20,584 nt of DNA from HGM12713 sp045593725. GTDB taxonomy: Bacteria > Bacillota > Clostridia > Oscillospirales > CAG-272. Made by a program: the position numbers and the translations under genes. Below, in pieces: positions 1 through 6,942 of this stretch; the first letter of the stretch is position 1, and every line of letters begins with the position of its first letter. Under the pieces are notes generated by a model. That model saw nothing but the letters and a program-made list of their open reading frames with translations, was not told the origin of the DNA and made no database searches. The stretch spans positions 1 through 20,584 of the forward strand of contig JAZNXE010000022.1 of NCBI GenBank assembly GCA_045593725.1, written 5' to 3'.

Positions 1-44
1 TCAGCTTCGCTGACAGCTCCCTTTACACAAGGGAGCCTTTGGCA
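1..44. repeat. Edge of a dispersed hairpin repeat (partial)
   Basis: Two adjacent perfect inverted repeats are visible: TCAGC/GCTGA (1-5 and 9-13) and GCTCCCTT/AAGGGAGC (16-23 and 29-36), followed by TTTGGCA. There is no coding potential. From memory, a very similar sequence (read on the minus strand as GGCTCCCTTGTGTAAAGGGA followed by GCTGTCAGC) recurs many times in gut Clostridia genomes as a short non-coding repeat. That identification is recollection, not a search. The element is cut by the window start, so its full length cannot be judged. Confidence 0.5.
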
Positions 45-100
45 CGAGAACATTATGCGCTGACTTTTTTGCTTTCTGCTCGTCGGCAAAGCCTACATGG

Positions 101-127
101 AACCCCGCCACTATGGCGGGGTTTTCG
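101..127 (+). terminator. Intrinsic terminator of a gene left of the window
   Basis: A perfect 10-bp stem (101-110 with 114-123, GC-rich core CCCCGCCA/TGGCGGGG) has a 3-base loop and ends in TTTTCG. No gene is present between it and the window start, so it probably ends a transcript coming from the left. Confidence 0.7.
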
Positions 128-136
128 TGATACAAT

Positions 137-166
137 AAAAATGCGGAGTTTATCTCCGCATTTTTT
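137..166. terminator. Second tandem intrinsic terminator
   Basis: The stem ATGCGGAG/CTCCGCAT (141-148 and 154-161) is flanked by an A-tract on the left and a run of six T on the right, with loop TTTAT. It can act in both directions. With the hairpin just before it, it forms a double terminator that insulates the next promoter. Confidence 0.8.
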
Positions 167-217
167 ATAATCCTTTTCCCAAGTATTCACACGAAAACCG
201 CATCCTGATTTTATAAC

Positions 218-246
218 TTGACAAAAAGCATTAATTATGTTATCCT
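218..246 (+). promoter_or_regulatory. Promoter of the alkaline phosphatase gene
   Basis: A consensus -35 TTGACA (218-223) is followed, after exactly 17 bases, by TATCCT (241-246). The predicted transcript start is near 253. This lies after an upstream ATG at 237 and so favours the ATG at 279 as the start codon. I see no clear Pho box. Confidence 0.7.
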
Positions 247-278
247 TTAACTATAATGTTGTTTTAGGAGTGCATATA

Positions 279-1484
279 ATGAAATCATCACTCAGATTAA
301 TGGCGTGTATTCTGGCAATTATCATGATTCTTTCTTTAGTTTCGTGCAATAATACATCAGAAGCACAGTCCTCGCACCCCACCTCATCAAGTACCGGGAC
401 ATCAGCTACCACCAAGAAAAGCAGCAATACCACCCAATCTTTGCAGCCTGAATGGTCGGGACCTCTGTTTGAGGAAGATATTAAAAACCTTATAATTATA
501 ATTGGTGACGGCATGGGTCCCGAGCATATTGAAGCGGGACAGTTAATTGAAAACAAAACCTACGATTTTACAAAATGGAACAGCAGTCTATGTAACACTA
601 ACTCACTAAGTGTGCTCACCGACTCTGCTGCCGCCGCCACCGCGTTGGCTACGGGAACTCTTACAAAAAACAAATACGTAGGCAAGGACAGCAAAGGAAA
701 TGACCTTGAAACCATCCTTGATTTGGCACAAGAAAACAACAAATCAGTAGGAATAGTAACCACTGACTATCTCTATGGAGCAACCCCCGCGGGCTTTTCC
801 GCTCATTCCGGCGACAGAGAGAACAGCGAAGAAATAACTCTATCTCAAATCGATTCGGGTGTTGATTTCCTTTGCGGACTTCGCTCCGACTCATTTTATG
901 AAGACTATATCACCACAATTGAGAAGTTCAACATCCACTACGCCACCAGCCTTTCCGACGAGGCGTCTATACTTGCTTCTGATAGAGTATTTCTCCCCAT
1001 AGATATAGAAAACGGTGCGTCAGGTGCTGTTGAGCTTAATGATGCCGCATCTATGGCTATCGAATATCTCGAGCGTGACACAGACGGCTTCGTTCTGATG
1101 ATAGAGCAAGCCCATATAGACAAGCATTCGCATAACAACAAGATAGAAAAAATGCTCGAGTGCATGAAGAGTCTTAACGAAACGGTAGAAACCGTAATGG
1201 AATGGGTCGGTGACCGAGATGATACCGCCGTCATAGTAACAGCTGACCACGAAACAGGGGGGCTTTCGGTATCCAAAACTGCGGACTATCCCAAATCTTA
1301 TCCCCAAGACAACCCGATTCTGTATTATGAATGGAAACACGGGAATCATACTCAGACTATGGTAAATATATTTGTATATGGAGTTGATTTAAATTTTGCT
1401 TATATCAGCCAATACAAAACCGCAGACAAAATAAAGAACACAGACGTTTTTGTTCTTATGAAGGAAATCCTGAAGTTTGAATAA
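279..1484 (+). CDS. Lipoprotein alkaline phosphatase (PhoA family)
   Basis: A secreted phosphomonoesterase of the metal-dependent PhoA superfamily, anchored as a lipoprotein. The start is the ATG at 279, behind TAGGAG. The signal peptide ends in the lipobox LVSC (Cys23), and a Ser/Thr-rich linker runs to about residue 58. The core shows the metal ligand Asp77 (IGDGMG), nucleophile Ser116 (TDSAAAATA), the ATPAGFSAH block at 168-176, Arg180 (E. coli Arg166 equivalent), Glu276, Asp281-Lys282-x-x-His285, DHETGG at 323-328 and His357. All main zinc and phosphate ligands are therefore present. The residue matching E. coli Asp153 is Gly167, where many homologues have His. At 401 aa it is slightly short for the family. 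It is monocistronic, between its own promoter and a terminator. Phosphate scavenging is the likely role. Confidence 0.93.
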   Translation: MKSSLRLMACILAIIMILSLVSCNNTSEAQSSHPTSSSTGTSATTKKSSNTTQSLQPEWSGPLFEEDIKNLIIIIGDGMGPEHIEAGQLIENKTYDFTKWNSSLCNTNSLSVLTDSAAAATALATGTLTKNKYVGKDSKGNDLETILDLAQENNKSVGIVTTDYLYGATPAGFSAHSGDRENSEEITLSQIDSGVDFLCGLRSDSFYEDYITTIEKFNIHYATSLSDEASILASDRVFLPIDIENGASGAVELNDAASMAIEYLERDTDGFVLMIEQAHIDKHSHNNKIEKMLECMKSLNETVETVMEWVGDRDDTAVIVTADHETGGLSVSKTADYPKSYPQDNPILYYEWKHGNHTQTMVNIFVYGVDLNFAYISQYKTADKIKNTDVFVLMKEILKFE

Positions 1485-1486
1485 CC

Positions 1487-1519
1487 AAAAGGAACAGCTT
1501 ACTTTAAGCTGTTCCTTTT
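1487..1519. terminator. Bidirectional terminator between convergent genes
   Basis: A perfect 14-bp stem (1487-1500 with 1506-1519) has loop ACTTT and A/T tracts on both sides. It lies between the stop at 1484 and the end of the minus-strand membrane gene at 1524, so it can serve both transcripts. Confidence 0.9.
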
Positions 1520-1523
1520 AATA

Positions 1524-2057
1524 TTAAAATTTAAATCTCTTTCTGAGGGTAACAAGATAAAAGGATATAAGTCTGGTCAAGGCTATATCGTAAAGAACAA
1601 ACACCGCCTGAGAAAGCACTATCACTATCCCTATATAAATGGGGTTCAGCAGCGAATTATTCACTCCCAGCGTTAAATATATAGCAGCCGCTCCCATAAT
1701 AATAAGGGAGAGGTTAAAGGTCAAAAGCTTCATTACCCAAGCAAAGACTCTGGGCTTCTTTTCAAACCTTTCTTTAAGTATGGGATAAAAACCGAAAAAT
1801 AGCGCGTACAGCACGGCAGGCGTCTTATTGGGAAGCAAAAGCACCGAAAGAACAGAGGTCACTCCGTATATCATCCAAGGCGCTCCTCCGCCGTATTCTA
1901 TAACAGCCACCACACAAAGAAGGGATGCTATGACAGCCATAGAAATATCAATAACCTCAATAAGCGCTCCCGCGTATAGCATTACTACTCCAAGAGCCGC
2001 CAGCATAGCGCACATAGCAAGCTTTTTCGTATTATAACCGTTATTTCTTTTTGCCAT
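1524..2057 (-). CDS. Small integral membrane protein, ECF S-component-like
   Basis: A 177-aa hydrophobic protein with about five membrane segments, starting MAKRNNGYNTKKLAMCAMLAAL. The first helix after a TKKLA motif, and the overall size, recall the S components of ECF transporters or DUF2232-type proteins, but I recognise no substrate motif. The ATG at 2057 follows AAGGGAG at a good distance; an upstream in-frame start would run into the preceding gene. That preceding J-domain gene ends at 2069, only 11 bases upstream, and the Shine-Dalgarno overlaps its stop, so this is the last gene of the DUF5685/J-protein operon. The C-terminus is basic (RKRFKF). The gene is real; its function is unknown. 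Confidence 0.8.
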   Translation of the reverse strand: MAKRNNGYNTKKLAMCAMLAALGVVMLYAGALIEVIDISMAVIASLLCVVAVIEYGGGAPWMIYGVTSVLSVLLLPNKTPAVLYALFFGFYPILKERFEKKPRVFAWVMKLLTFNLSLIIMGAAAIYLTLGVNNSLLNPIYIGIVIVLSQAVFVLYDIALTRLISFYLVTLRKRFKF

Positions 2058-2068
2058 ATCAAGCTCCC

Positions 2069-2698
2069 TTAACAGCAGGAGATAAGATCTCCGCCCATAC
2101 ATTCACAGCAGCAATCGGCGCATATAAGCCCTTGACAGATATCACAGGTAGAGCATCCTCCTCTACCCGATGTATTATAGCCTCCGCCGTAGCCGCTCGC
2201 CTGTCTGCGAAGATGCTCACGAGCCGCGCGGTATTCCTGATTGTAGGGGTCCATAGAGCACGCCATATCAAAATAGCGTTGCGCATCTACGTACTGTCCC
2301 TTCTTAATCATAACACAGCCAAAAAGGAAGTTCCACTCTGCGGTTCTGTCACCCTCGTGAACAGAATAGAGCATCTGCTCCGCCGCGGCTATATTTCCGT
2401 TGTTGATATATCTGCGTATCTCGTTATACTTTGGATTACCCGACGCCGAGCTTCCGCCGCCGTAGTTATATCCTCCTCCGTTACCCGAGGTGCTCTTCCC
2501 TCCGCCGTTCTTTCGCATATTCTGTATCTCTTCGTATGCGGCATTGACCTCTTTCATCTTCTCACTGGCGAGGTCTGCAAGGTCGCTGTCGCGGTATTTG
2601 TCGGGATGATATTTTCTCGCGAGAGCGCGGTACGCTTTTTTTATTTCGTCGTCGGATGCGTTAGGCGACACACCCAGAACCTTATATGGATCAGTCAT
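2069..2698 (-). CDS. J-domain protein with Cys-rich C-terminus
   Basis: A 209-aa DnaJ-like co-chaperone. The N-terminal J domain (about 1-60) keeps the HPD motif at 31-33, needed to stimulate DnaK ATPase. A Gly/Ser-rich linker (64-88) and a helical TPR-like segment (about 90-165, with WNFLFGCVMIKKGQYVDAQ) follow. A second Gly-rich stretch leads to a tail with ten cysteines: 182, 185, 188, 193, 196-198, 200 and the terminal pair 208-209. This is not the CxxCxGxG zinc domain of true DnaJ, so it is not DnaJ itself. Its start overlaps the end of the DUF5685-like gene by 8 bases (ATGACTGA), behind AAAGGA. Related proteins occur in other Clostridia, from memory. The tail could bind metal, form disulfides or be lipid-modified; nothing visible decides this. 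Confidence 0.88.
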   Translation of the reverse strand: MTDPYKVLGVSPNASDDEIKKAYRALARKYHPDKYRDSDLADLASEKMKEVNAAYEEIQNMRKNGGGKSTSGNGGGYNYGGGSSASGNPKYNEIRRYINNGNIAAAEQMLYSVHEGDRTAEWNFLFGCVMIKKGQYVDAQRYFDMACSMDPYNQEYRAAREHLRRQASGYGGGYNTSGRGGCSTCDICQGLICADCCCECMGGDLISCC

Positions 2699-3587
2699 TT
2701 TTATTTTCCTTTCCCGCTTTTTCGGTAATATGGTCTTTTATTATCCCGTCAGTCCTTTCGGTTATGCCGAGATAAATAATATTTTGAATTATATTTTTCA
2801 CAGCTTCGTATTCCGTATCAATCAGGTCAACAGCAGCCTCCGCGCCGTAAAGATGATTTTTTATAGCGTAGGATACAGACTCAAGCTCCTCCTCGGTAGG
2901 CAGCCGCCCCCCGTAAAGCTTCAGGAAGGGATTGTATCTTCCCTGCCGAAAGTCCTCTCGCATATCGTCCATAGCATCAGCTATATATATCCACGCTCCG
3001 ATATTCTTACCAAGCTCATAGGCTATACGGGCATCACTGCCCTCAAAGCCAAATGACATTATTTCTCCAAGCAGTCTTCCAAAGCAATTTGCGGGAATGT
3101 CCACGCTTACCCCGTCACCCTTTTCCTCCGCCGACAGCTCCCCAAGCAGCTGTGATACCGACGTGTCAAGTGCCGAAAGCTTTGGCTGACGCTTCAGCGC
3201 CTTTTTTCTATCGTGTGACACAAAGGGCAAAACAAGCCTCGCCCCAAGACGCTTAAATCCTCTCTCGTCCTCTATATCATCAATCACCTTTTGATAATTA
3301 AGAATAGCCGACGCCCCCGCGCAGTACGACAGCACGGAATTTTTCTCCATAGAATTGCGCTTTTTAAGAGGATGAACAAAGCATCTTCTCTGTTTGAATT
3401 CTATTTTTTCGGGTGCAATAGCAAGTCTTACCAGCGCAAGGAATACAAAATCATAATTGAGAGTCATACGGGAGCATTGACCCGTGCATTTTCCCATTGC
3501 CCTACACAATCCGCAGTAGGTGCCGCGGTAAAATTCATATTCCTTCACCTTCAATTCGGCACTGTTGACCTTAACGTAACCGAACAT
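2691..3587 (-). CDS. DUF5685-like protein with isoprenoid-synthase-like motifs
   Basis: A 298-aa protein I recognise as DUF5685-like from its start, MFGYVKVNSAELKVKEYEFY, followed by the CGLC motif. Cysteines lie at 25, 28, 34, 38, 69 and 89. The helical body contains DDIEDE at 103-108, a small-residue segment at 166-181 (ANCFGRLLGEIMSFGF) and DAMDDMREDFRQGRYNPF at 204-221. Two DxxED motifs about 105 residues apart, the second followed by GRYNP, resemble the Mg-diphosphate sites of squalene/phytoene synthases. That relation is my inference; no enzyme activity is known to me. It is the first gene of an operon with its own promoter (3630-3658) and a GGAGGTG ribosome binding site. It overlaps the J-protein gene by 8 bases, so the two are probably translated together. 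Confidence 0.85.
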   Translation of the reverse strand: MFGYVKVNSAELKVKEYEFYRGTYCGLCRAMGKCTGQCSRMTLNYDFVFLALVRLAIAPEKIEFKQRRCFVHPLKKRNSMEKNSVLSYCAGASAILNYQKVIDDIEDERGFKRLGARLVLPFVSHDRKKALKRQPKLSALDTSVSQLLGELSAEEKGDGVSVDIPANCFGRLLGEIMSFGFEGSDARIAYELGKNIGAWIYIADAMDDMREDFRQGRYNPFLKLYGGRLPTEEELESVSYAIKNHLYGAEAAVDLIDTEYEAVKNIIQNIIYLGITERTDGIIKDHITEKAGKENKND

Positions 3588-3629
3588 ATAGCACCTCCGA
3601 GCTTAGATATCGTTAAAAGCATTCATATT

Positions 3630-3658
3630 ATCATACCGCAATTCCCATAGAAATTCAA
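3630..3658 (-). promoter_or_regulatory. Promoter of the DUF5685/J-protein operon
   Basis: On the minus strand TTGAAT (3658-3653), a 17-base spacer and TATGAT (3635-3630) form a sigma-A-type promoter. Transcription would start near 3623, about 36 bases before the ATG at 3587. Confidence 0.7.
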
Positions 3659-3720
3659 TGGCATATTTGTAAACATTTTCAAAACAAGAAGCTTTTTTAC
3701 TGACATTTTTCGCAAAATAT

Positions 3721-3747
3721 AAAAAGTCTTGGGTTTCCAAGACCTTT
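3721..3747 (-). terminator. Terminator of the galK-rlmH operon
   Basis: On the minus strand a stem GTCTTGG/CCAAGAC (3726-3732 and 3737-3743) is followed by TTTTTATATTTT. It starts directly after the rlmH stop codon. Confidence 0.8.
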
Positions 3748-3749
3748 TA

Positions 3750-4229
3750 TTATTTATGGTATTTTGTTCCTCTTTGTATATTAAACGCTCGATATATCGC
3801 CTCAAGCAGAATAACACGCATAAGCTGATGAGGGAAGGTCAGCTCAGATACCGAAAGCCGCATATCCGCTCTTTGCTTAACCGTATCGGACAGCCCAAAG
3901 GAGCTTCCTATAATAAAGCATATATCACCGGTTATATTAGCAACCTCGCCTATTTTCCGAGCCAATTCCTCCGAGGACAGCTGCTTTCCCTCCACGCACA
4001 TTGCCACGCAAAAGGCTCTTGGGGGTATCTGGGCGAATATTTTCTCGCTCTCCTTTGACAGAGCGCTCTTTATCTCGCTCTCAGAGGGGTTGTCCGACAA
4101 CCGCTCCTCCTTAAGCTGTACCGTTTCAAATCGGCAAAAAGCTCCAAGTCGCTTCTCATATTCGGCAGCCGCCTCACGCAAATACGACTCCTTAAGCGTT
4201 CCAAGGGTTATAAACTTCACATTCATCAT
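3750..4229 (-). CDS. rlmH: 23S rRNA pseudouridine-1915 N3-methyltransferase RlmH
   Basis: A 159-aa SPOUT-fold methyltransferase that methylates pseudouridine 1915 in helix 69 of 23S rRNA, using SAM. The start MNVKFITLGTLKESYL, the SAM-binding knot IIGSSFGLSD (106-115), the TFPHQLMR block (131-138) and the terminal YHK are diagnostic, and the length is normal. Two adjacent ATGs (4229 and 4226) follow GGAGGTG; homologues favour the second, so one residue is uncertain. The start overlaps the metallo-hydrolase gene by 38 bases. A walJ/yycJ-type gene close to rlmH is also seen in Bacillus, where the pair lies near walRK; no walRK is visible here. Confidence 0.95.
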   Translation of the reverse strand: MMNVKFITLGTLKESYLREAAAEYEKRLGAFCRFETVQLKEERLSDNPSESEIKSALSKESEKIFAQIPPRAFCVAMCVEGKQLSSEELARKIGEVANITGDICFIIGSSFGLSDTVKQRADMRLSVSELTFPHQLMRVILLEAIYRAFNIQRGTKYHK

Positions 4230-5031
4230 AGGACTTCACCTCCGCCACGAATTCCACGGGACTGTCGGGACGGGCAACAAAGACCTCTGCCCCCAATCCG
4301 CTAACCGCTCTGCTAACCTCATCAAAAGCGAGCTCCGGCTCATTATTTTCCTTACTAAGATGAGCAAGCATAAAGGCGCGTGTGCCATTCTGGGCAAGCT
4401 CTGCGGCAAGCTCAGCGCACTCGGCGTTGGAAAGATGTCCGCGCCCTGACGCAACCCTTTTCTTAAGCTCTCTGGGATAGGGTCCGGTCATAAGCATATC
4501 CCTGTCGTGATTTGACTCTATGATAACCGCGTCACACCCTAAAAGATTTTCCCTTATCTCCTCCGACACGTATCCGATATCGGTAGCGAGTCCCAAGGAA
4601 AACCGACCCTCTCCGTTTGGGAACTCCACGCGGTATCCCACGCTCATCCTGCTGTCGTGAGGAGTGCGGAAGGAGGTCACCCGTATATTCCCTACCTCCT
4701 GTGAAAAATGGACGTCGTGTCGGTGAAGCCGCTGGTGTATGACCGCTCTTGGGTCTTCGTCAAATCTCTTTGCCGACATCTCGGTAATATGTATGGGAAT
4801 ATCCTTCTTTTTTGCCAACACCTCCAACGCTGAAACGTGGTCGCTGTGTTCGTGAGTAATAAATATAGCGTCTATACCGTCTATACTCTCTCCTATGGCA
4901 CAAAGGGAGCTGCAAAGAGCTCGGGCGCTCTTTCCCGCATCTATCAGTATGGCACTTTCGCCCACTCTGATAAATACAGAATTGCCACCCGAGCCTGAAT
5001 ATAGAACAACTACTCTGAAATCACTTCTCAT
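4192..5031 (-). CDS. MBL-fold metallo-hydrolase, WalJ/YycJ type
   Basis: A 279-aa metallo-beta-lactamase-fold protein of the WalJ (YycJ) group, which is linked to DNA/replication-associated nuclease activity and cell-wall homeostasis in Bacillus. It has the THEHSDH metal motif (His60, His62, Asp64, His65), a TPHDS block (His125), LATDIG (Asp151), GHLSN (His199) and AHLSKENN (His224), giving a full dinuclear site. I chose the ATG at 5031. A TTG at 5043 would add four residues and overlap the upstream gene. The upstream stop lies two bases before this ATG and no good Shine-Dalgarno is seen, so translation is probably coupled. The 3' end overlaps rlmH by 38 bases. Confidence 0.88.
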   Translation of the reverse strand: MRSDFRVVVLYSGSGGNSVFIRVGESAILIDAGKSARALCSSLCAIGESIDGIDAIFITHEHSDHVSALEVLAKKKDIPIHITEMSAKRFDEDPRAVIHQRLHRHDVHFSQEVGNIRVTSFRTPHDSRMSVGYRVEFPNGEGRFSLGLATDIGYVSEEIRENLLGCDAVIIESNHDRDMLMTGPYPRELKKRVASGRGHLSNAECAELAAELAQNGTRAFMLAHLSKENNEPELAFDEVSRAVSGLGAEVFVARPDSPVEFVAEVKSYDECEVYNPWNA

Positions 5032-5033
5032 GT

Positions 5034-5456
5034 CTAAAACCAACTGCTAAACATAGGAAGCACAAAAAGCTCCAGAGCTTCCATTAAGAATGTAACCACA
5101 AACGCTATTATGAATATGAGCATCCACTTTGAACGCTTAAGCCTGCGCTGAGCATCAGCAACGAAGTCCTGCTTTTTCTCCTCGCTCCACTCCTCGGGAA
5201 GCATATCAACGGTGATACCCTTGCGTGAAAATCCTCGGTTATATATAATATATACGAAAACCAATACCGCAAGTATCGCCATATAGCTCCACATAACTAT
5301 TGGAAAGAAGAAATCAACCGCAAGAGAAAAACGGTAAAAGGTAAACACTATGACCGAAAGAGCTACGGTACAGAGTACTCTTATAACTGTTTTCCTGTCC
5401 TTAGAGCGTTGCTCCGCATCGCTTAAAAGAGCTTCGTCTTTATTTTTCTCCCTCAT
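5034..5456 (-). CDS. Three-TM membrane protein of unknown function
   Basis: A 140-aa protein with a charged N-terminus (1-22), membrane segments at about 24-42, 50-72 and 110-133, and a charged segment between the last two (ITVDMLPEEWSEEKKQDF at 81-98, then RRLKRSKW). The conserved-looking MLPEEW stretch suggests a real family, but I do not recognise it. The ATG at 5456 sits behind AAAGGAG. The gene lies 28 bases downstream of galK and its stop is two bases from the metallo-hydrolase start, so it belongs to the galK-rlmH operon. Nothing in it points to a function. Confidence 0.8.
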   Translation of the reverse strand: MREKNKDEALLSDAEQRSKDRKTVIRVLCTVALSVIVFTFYRFSLAVDFFFPIVMWSYMAILAVLVFVYIIYNRGFSRKGITVDMLPEEWSEEKKQDFVADAQRRLKRSKWMLIFIIAFVVTFLMEALELFVLPMFSSWF

Positions 5457-5484
5457 CGATTTTCTCCTTTCGTAAACTGAAAAT

Positions 5485-6768
5485 TTAAGCTATTCTTACC
5501 GCGCCCTCGGGACGAATACGAAGAACTATGCATTTGCCCTCTCCGAATACGCAGTCCATAAGCGCTCTGAAGCCCTCAACGTCGCTCATAGGGACGTACG
5601 CCTGAATAGTTCCCGCAAATCCGCCGCCGTGTACGCGCCACGCGCCGCTCTTGCCCGAAAGATACTTTTCTGCAAGGCAGAGTGCCAGAGAAAGTCCCTG
5701 CTCCGTAAGATTTTTTGTGGTATAAACGTTCTGCAAATAGCAGAATGAGGATTTACCCGACGCGAGAACCTCTCCAAAGAAAGCCTCAAGGTCGCCTCTC
5801 AAAAGAGCCGCCTTCTGAGCTGCTACCCGCTTGTTCTCTGCGAAGAAATGAAGTGCTCGAAGAACCGCTCTGTCGCCTACCTCCTGGCGAAGCGCGGGGA
5901 TAGCTCCCATAAATTCCTTTTCATCAACCTCGCGGAGCACCTTTTTGCCAAAGTACGCCGCTGCCGCCTTCATCTCTGCGGGAACAGATGCGTAATCGTC
6001 TGTAAGGTCAGCGTGGTTGCCGCCCGTGTTTACGATACACAGATTGTAGCCTGCCGCGGATATATCAAAATCAACCTTGTCAATAACGGGGGAGCTGGGG
6101 TCCTCGAAATCAATAGCAACTATACCGCCCACAGCGCAAGCCACCTGGTCCATAAGACCGCAGGGCTTGCCGAAGAATACGTTCTCGGAGTATTGAGCCA
6201 GCTTAGCTATCTCTACGTTATCAACCTTTCCGTCGTTATACATATGGCTGAGTATGTTACCTACCATATCCTCAAAAGCGGCAGAGGAGGAAAGTCCCGA
6301 GCCTTTAAGTACGTTTGAGGTGGTATAGGCGTCAAAGCCGCCTATTGCGTATCCGTCCTTAAGGAAGCCCTGACACATTCCCGCGATTATAGACTCGGAG
6401 CTGCCGAACTTCTGTGCCACAGGAGCGGTATAAGCTGCAAAATCCACTACGTCCTCGGGGAAGCCCTCGCTCTTTATGCGAATAACGCTATCGCTTCTCT
6501 TAGCGGCTACGGCTATTATGTCAAGGTCTATGGATGCCGCCACTACACAGCCGTGATTGTGGTCGGTATGGTTACCCGACAGCTCGCTTCTGCCCGCTAC
6601 CGAGTAAAGGGTGATATCTCTGTCCTCGCCGTAAATAGCCGCAAACTCGTCTATCGCCGCGGCATAGCGAGCCTTCTGCGCAGATACCGCAGCCTCGCCG
6701 TAAATATAAGTAAGTACGCTGTCAATTCCGCCGTTTGCGATATGAGCTTTCATCTGATTAGTATTCAT
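5485..6768 (-). CDS. galK: Galactokinase, Clostridial variant
   Basis: A 427-aa GHMP-family sugar kinase, by family the enzyme that phosphorylates galactose at C1 in the Leloir pathway. The signature near the N-terminus reads GRSELSGNHTDHNHG (59-73) instead of the usual GRxNLIGEHTDYxxG, so the Glu of that motif is Asn66. The ATP loop KGSGLSSSAAFE (155-166), KPCGLMDQ (201-208, catalytic Asp207) and the C-terminal WRVHGGGFAGT block are all present. This variant signature is common in gut Clostridia, as I recall; its substrate may be galactose or a related sugar. The ATG at 6768 follows AGGAGA. It is the first gene of its operon, with no galT or galE nearby. Confidence 0.88.
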   Translation of the reverse strand: MNTNQMKAHIANGGIDSVLTYIYGEAAVSAQKARYAAAIDEFAAIYGEDRDITLYSVAGRSELSGNHTDHNHGCVVAASIDLDIIAVAAKRSDSVIRIKSEGFPEDVVDFAAYTAPVAQKFGSSESIIAGMCQGFLKDGYAIGGFDAYTTSNVLKGSGLSSSAAFEDMVGNILSHMYNDGKVDNVEIAKLAQYSENVFFGKPCGLMDQVACAVGGIVAIDFEDPSSPVIDKVDFDISAAGYNLCIVNTGGNHADLTDDYASVPAEMKAAAAYFGKKVLREVDEKEFMGAIPALRQEVGDRAVLRALHFFAENKRVAAQKAALLRGDLEAFFGEVLASGKSSFCYLQNVYTTKNLTEQGLSLALCLAEKYLSGKSGAWRVHGGGFAGTIQAYVPMSDVEGFRALMDCVFGEGKCIVLRIRPEGAVRIA

Positions 6769-6805
6769 AGTATATCTCCTGACATATTTAAAATTTTCCG
6801 TTTAT

Positions 6806-6834
6806 ATTATATCATTTAACGTGATTTTTTTCAA
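6806..6834 (-). promoter_or_regulatory. galK operon promoter
   Basis: On the minus strand TTGAAA (6834-6829), 17 bases and a perfect TATAAT (6811-6806), preceded by TGA (extended -10), form a strong promoter. It lies back to back with the plus-strand promoter at 6884-6912. Confidence 0.82.
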
Positions 6835-6883
6835 TCATTTTTTGAGCATTTATTTATATTTCTTTTCAAAATCCAACTTAGTA

Positions 6884-6912
6884 TTGAATTTTTTTGGAAA
6901 TTCGTGTATAAT
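6884..6912 (+). promoter_or_regulatory. Promoter of the 8-TM membrane protein gene
   Basis: TTGAAT (6884-6889), 17 bases, then TATAAT (6907-6912). It gives a short leader of about 25 bases before the ATG at 6943 and makes an upstream GTG start at 6904 impossible for this transcript. Confidence 0.82.
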
Positions 6913-6942
6913 AAGGCTGTACGAAATAAAGGAGGCGCTGAA

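Noticed and set aside
2051..2728. Plus-strand open frame of 225 codons opposite the J-domain gene
   Set aside because: It lies wholly antisense to a gene with clear J-domain motifs and has no start signal.
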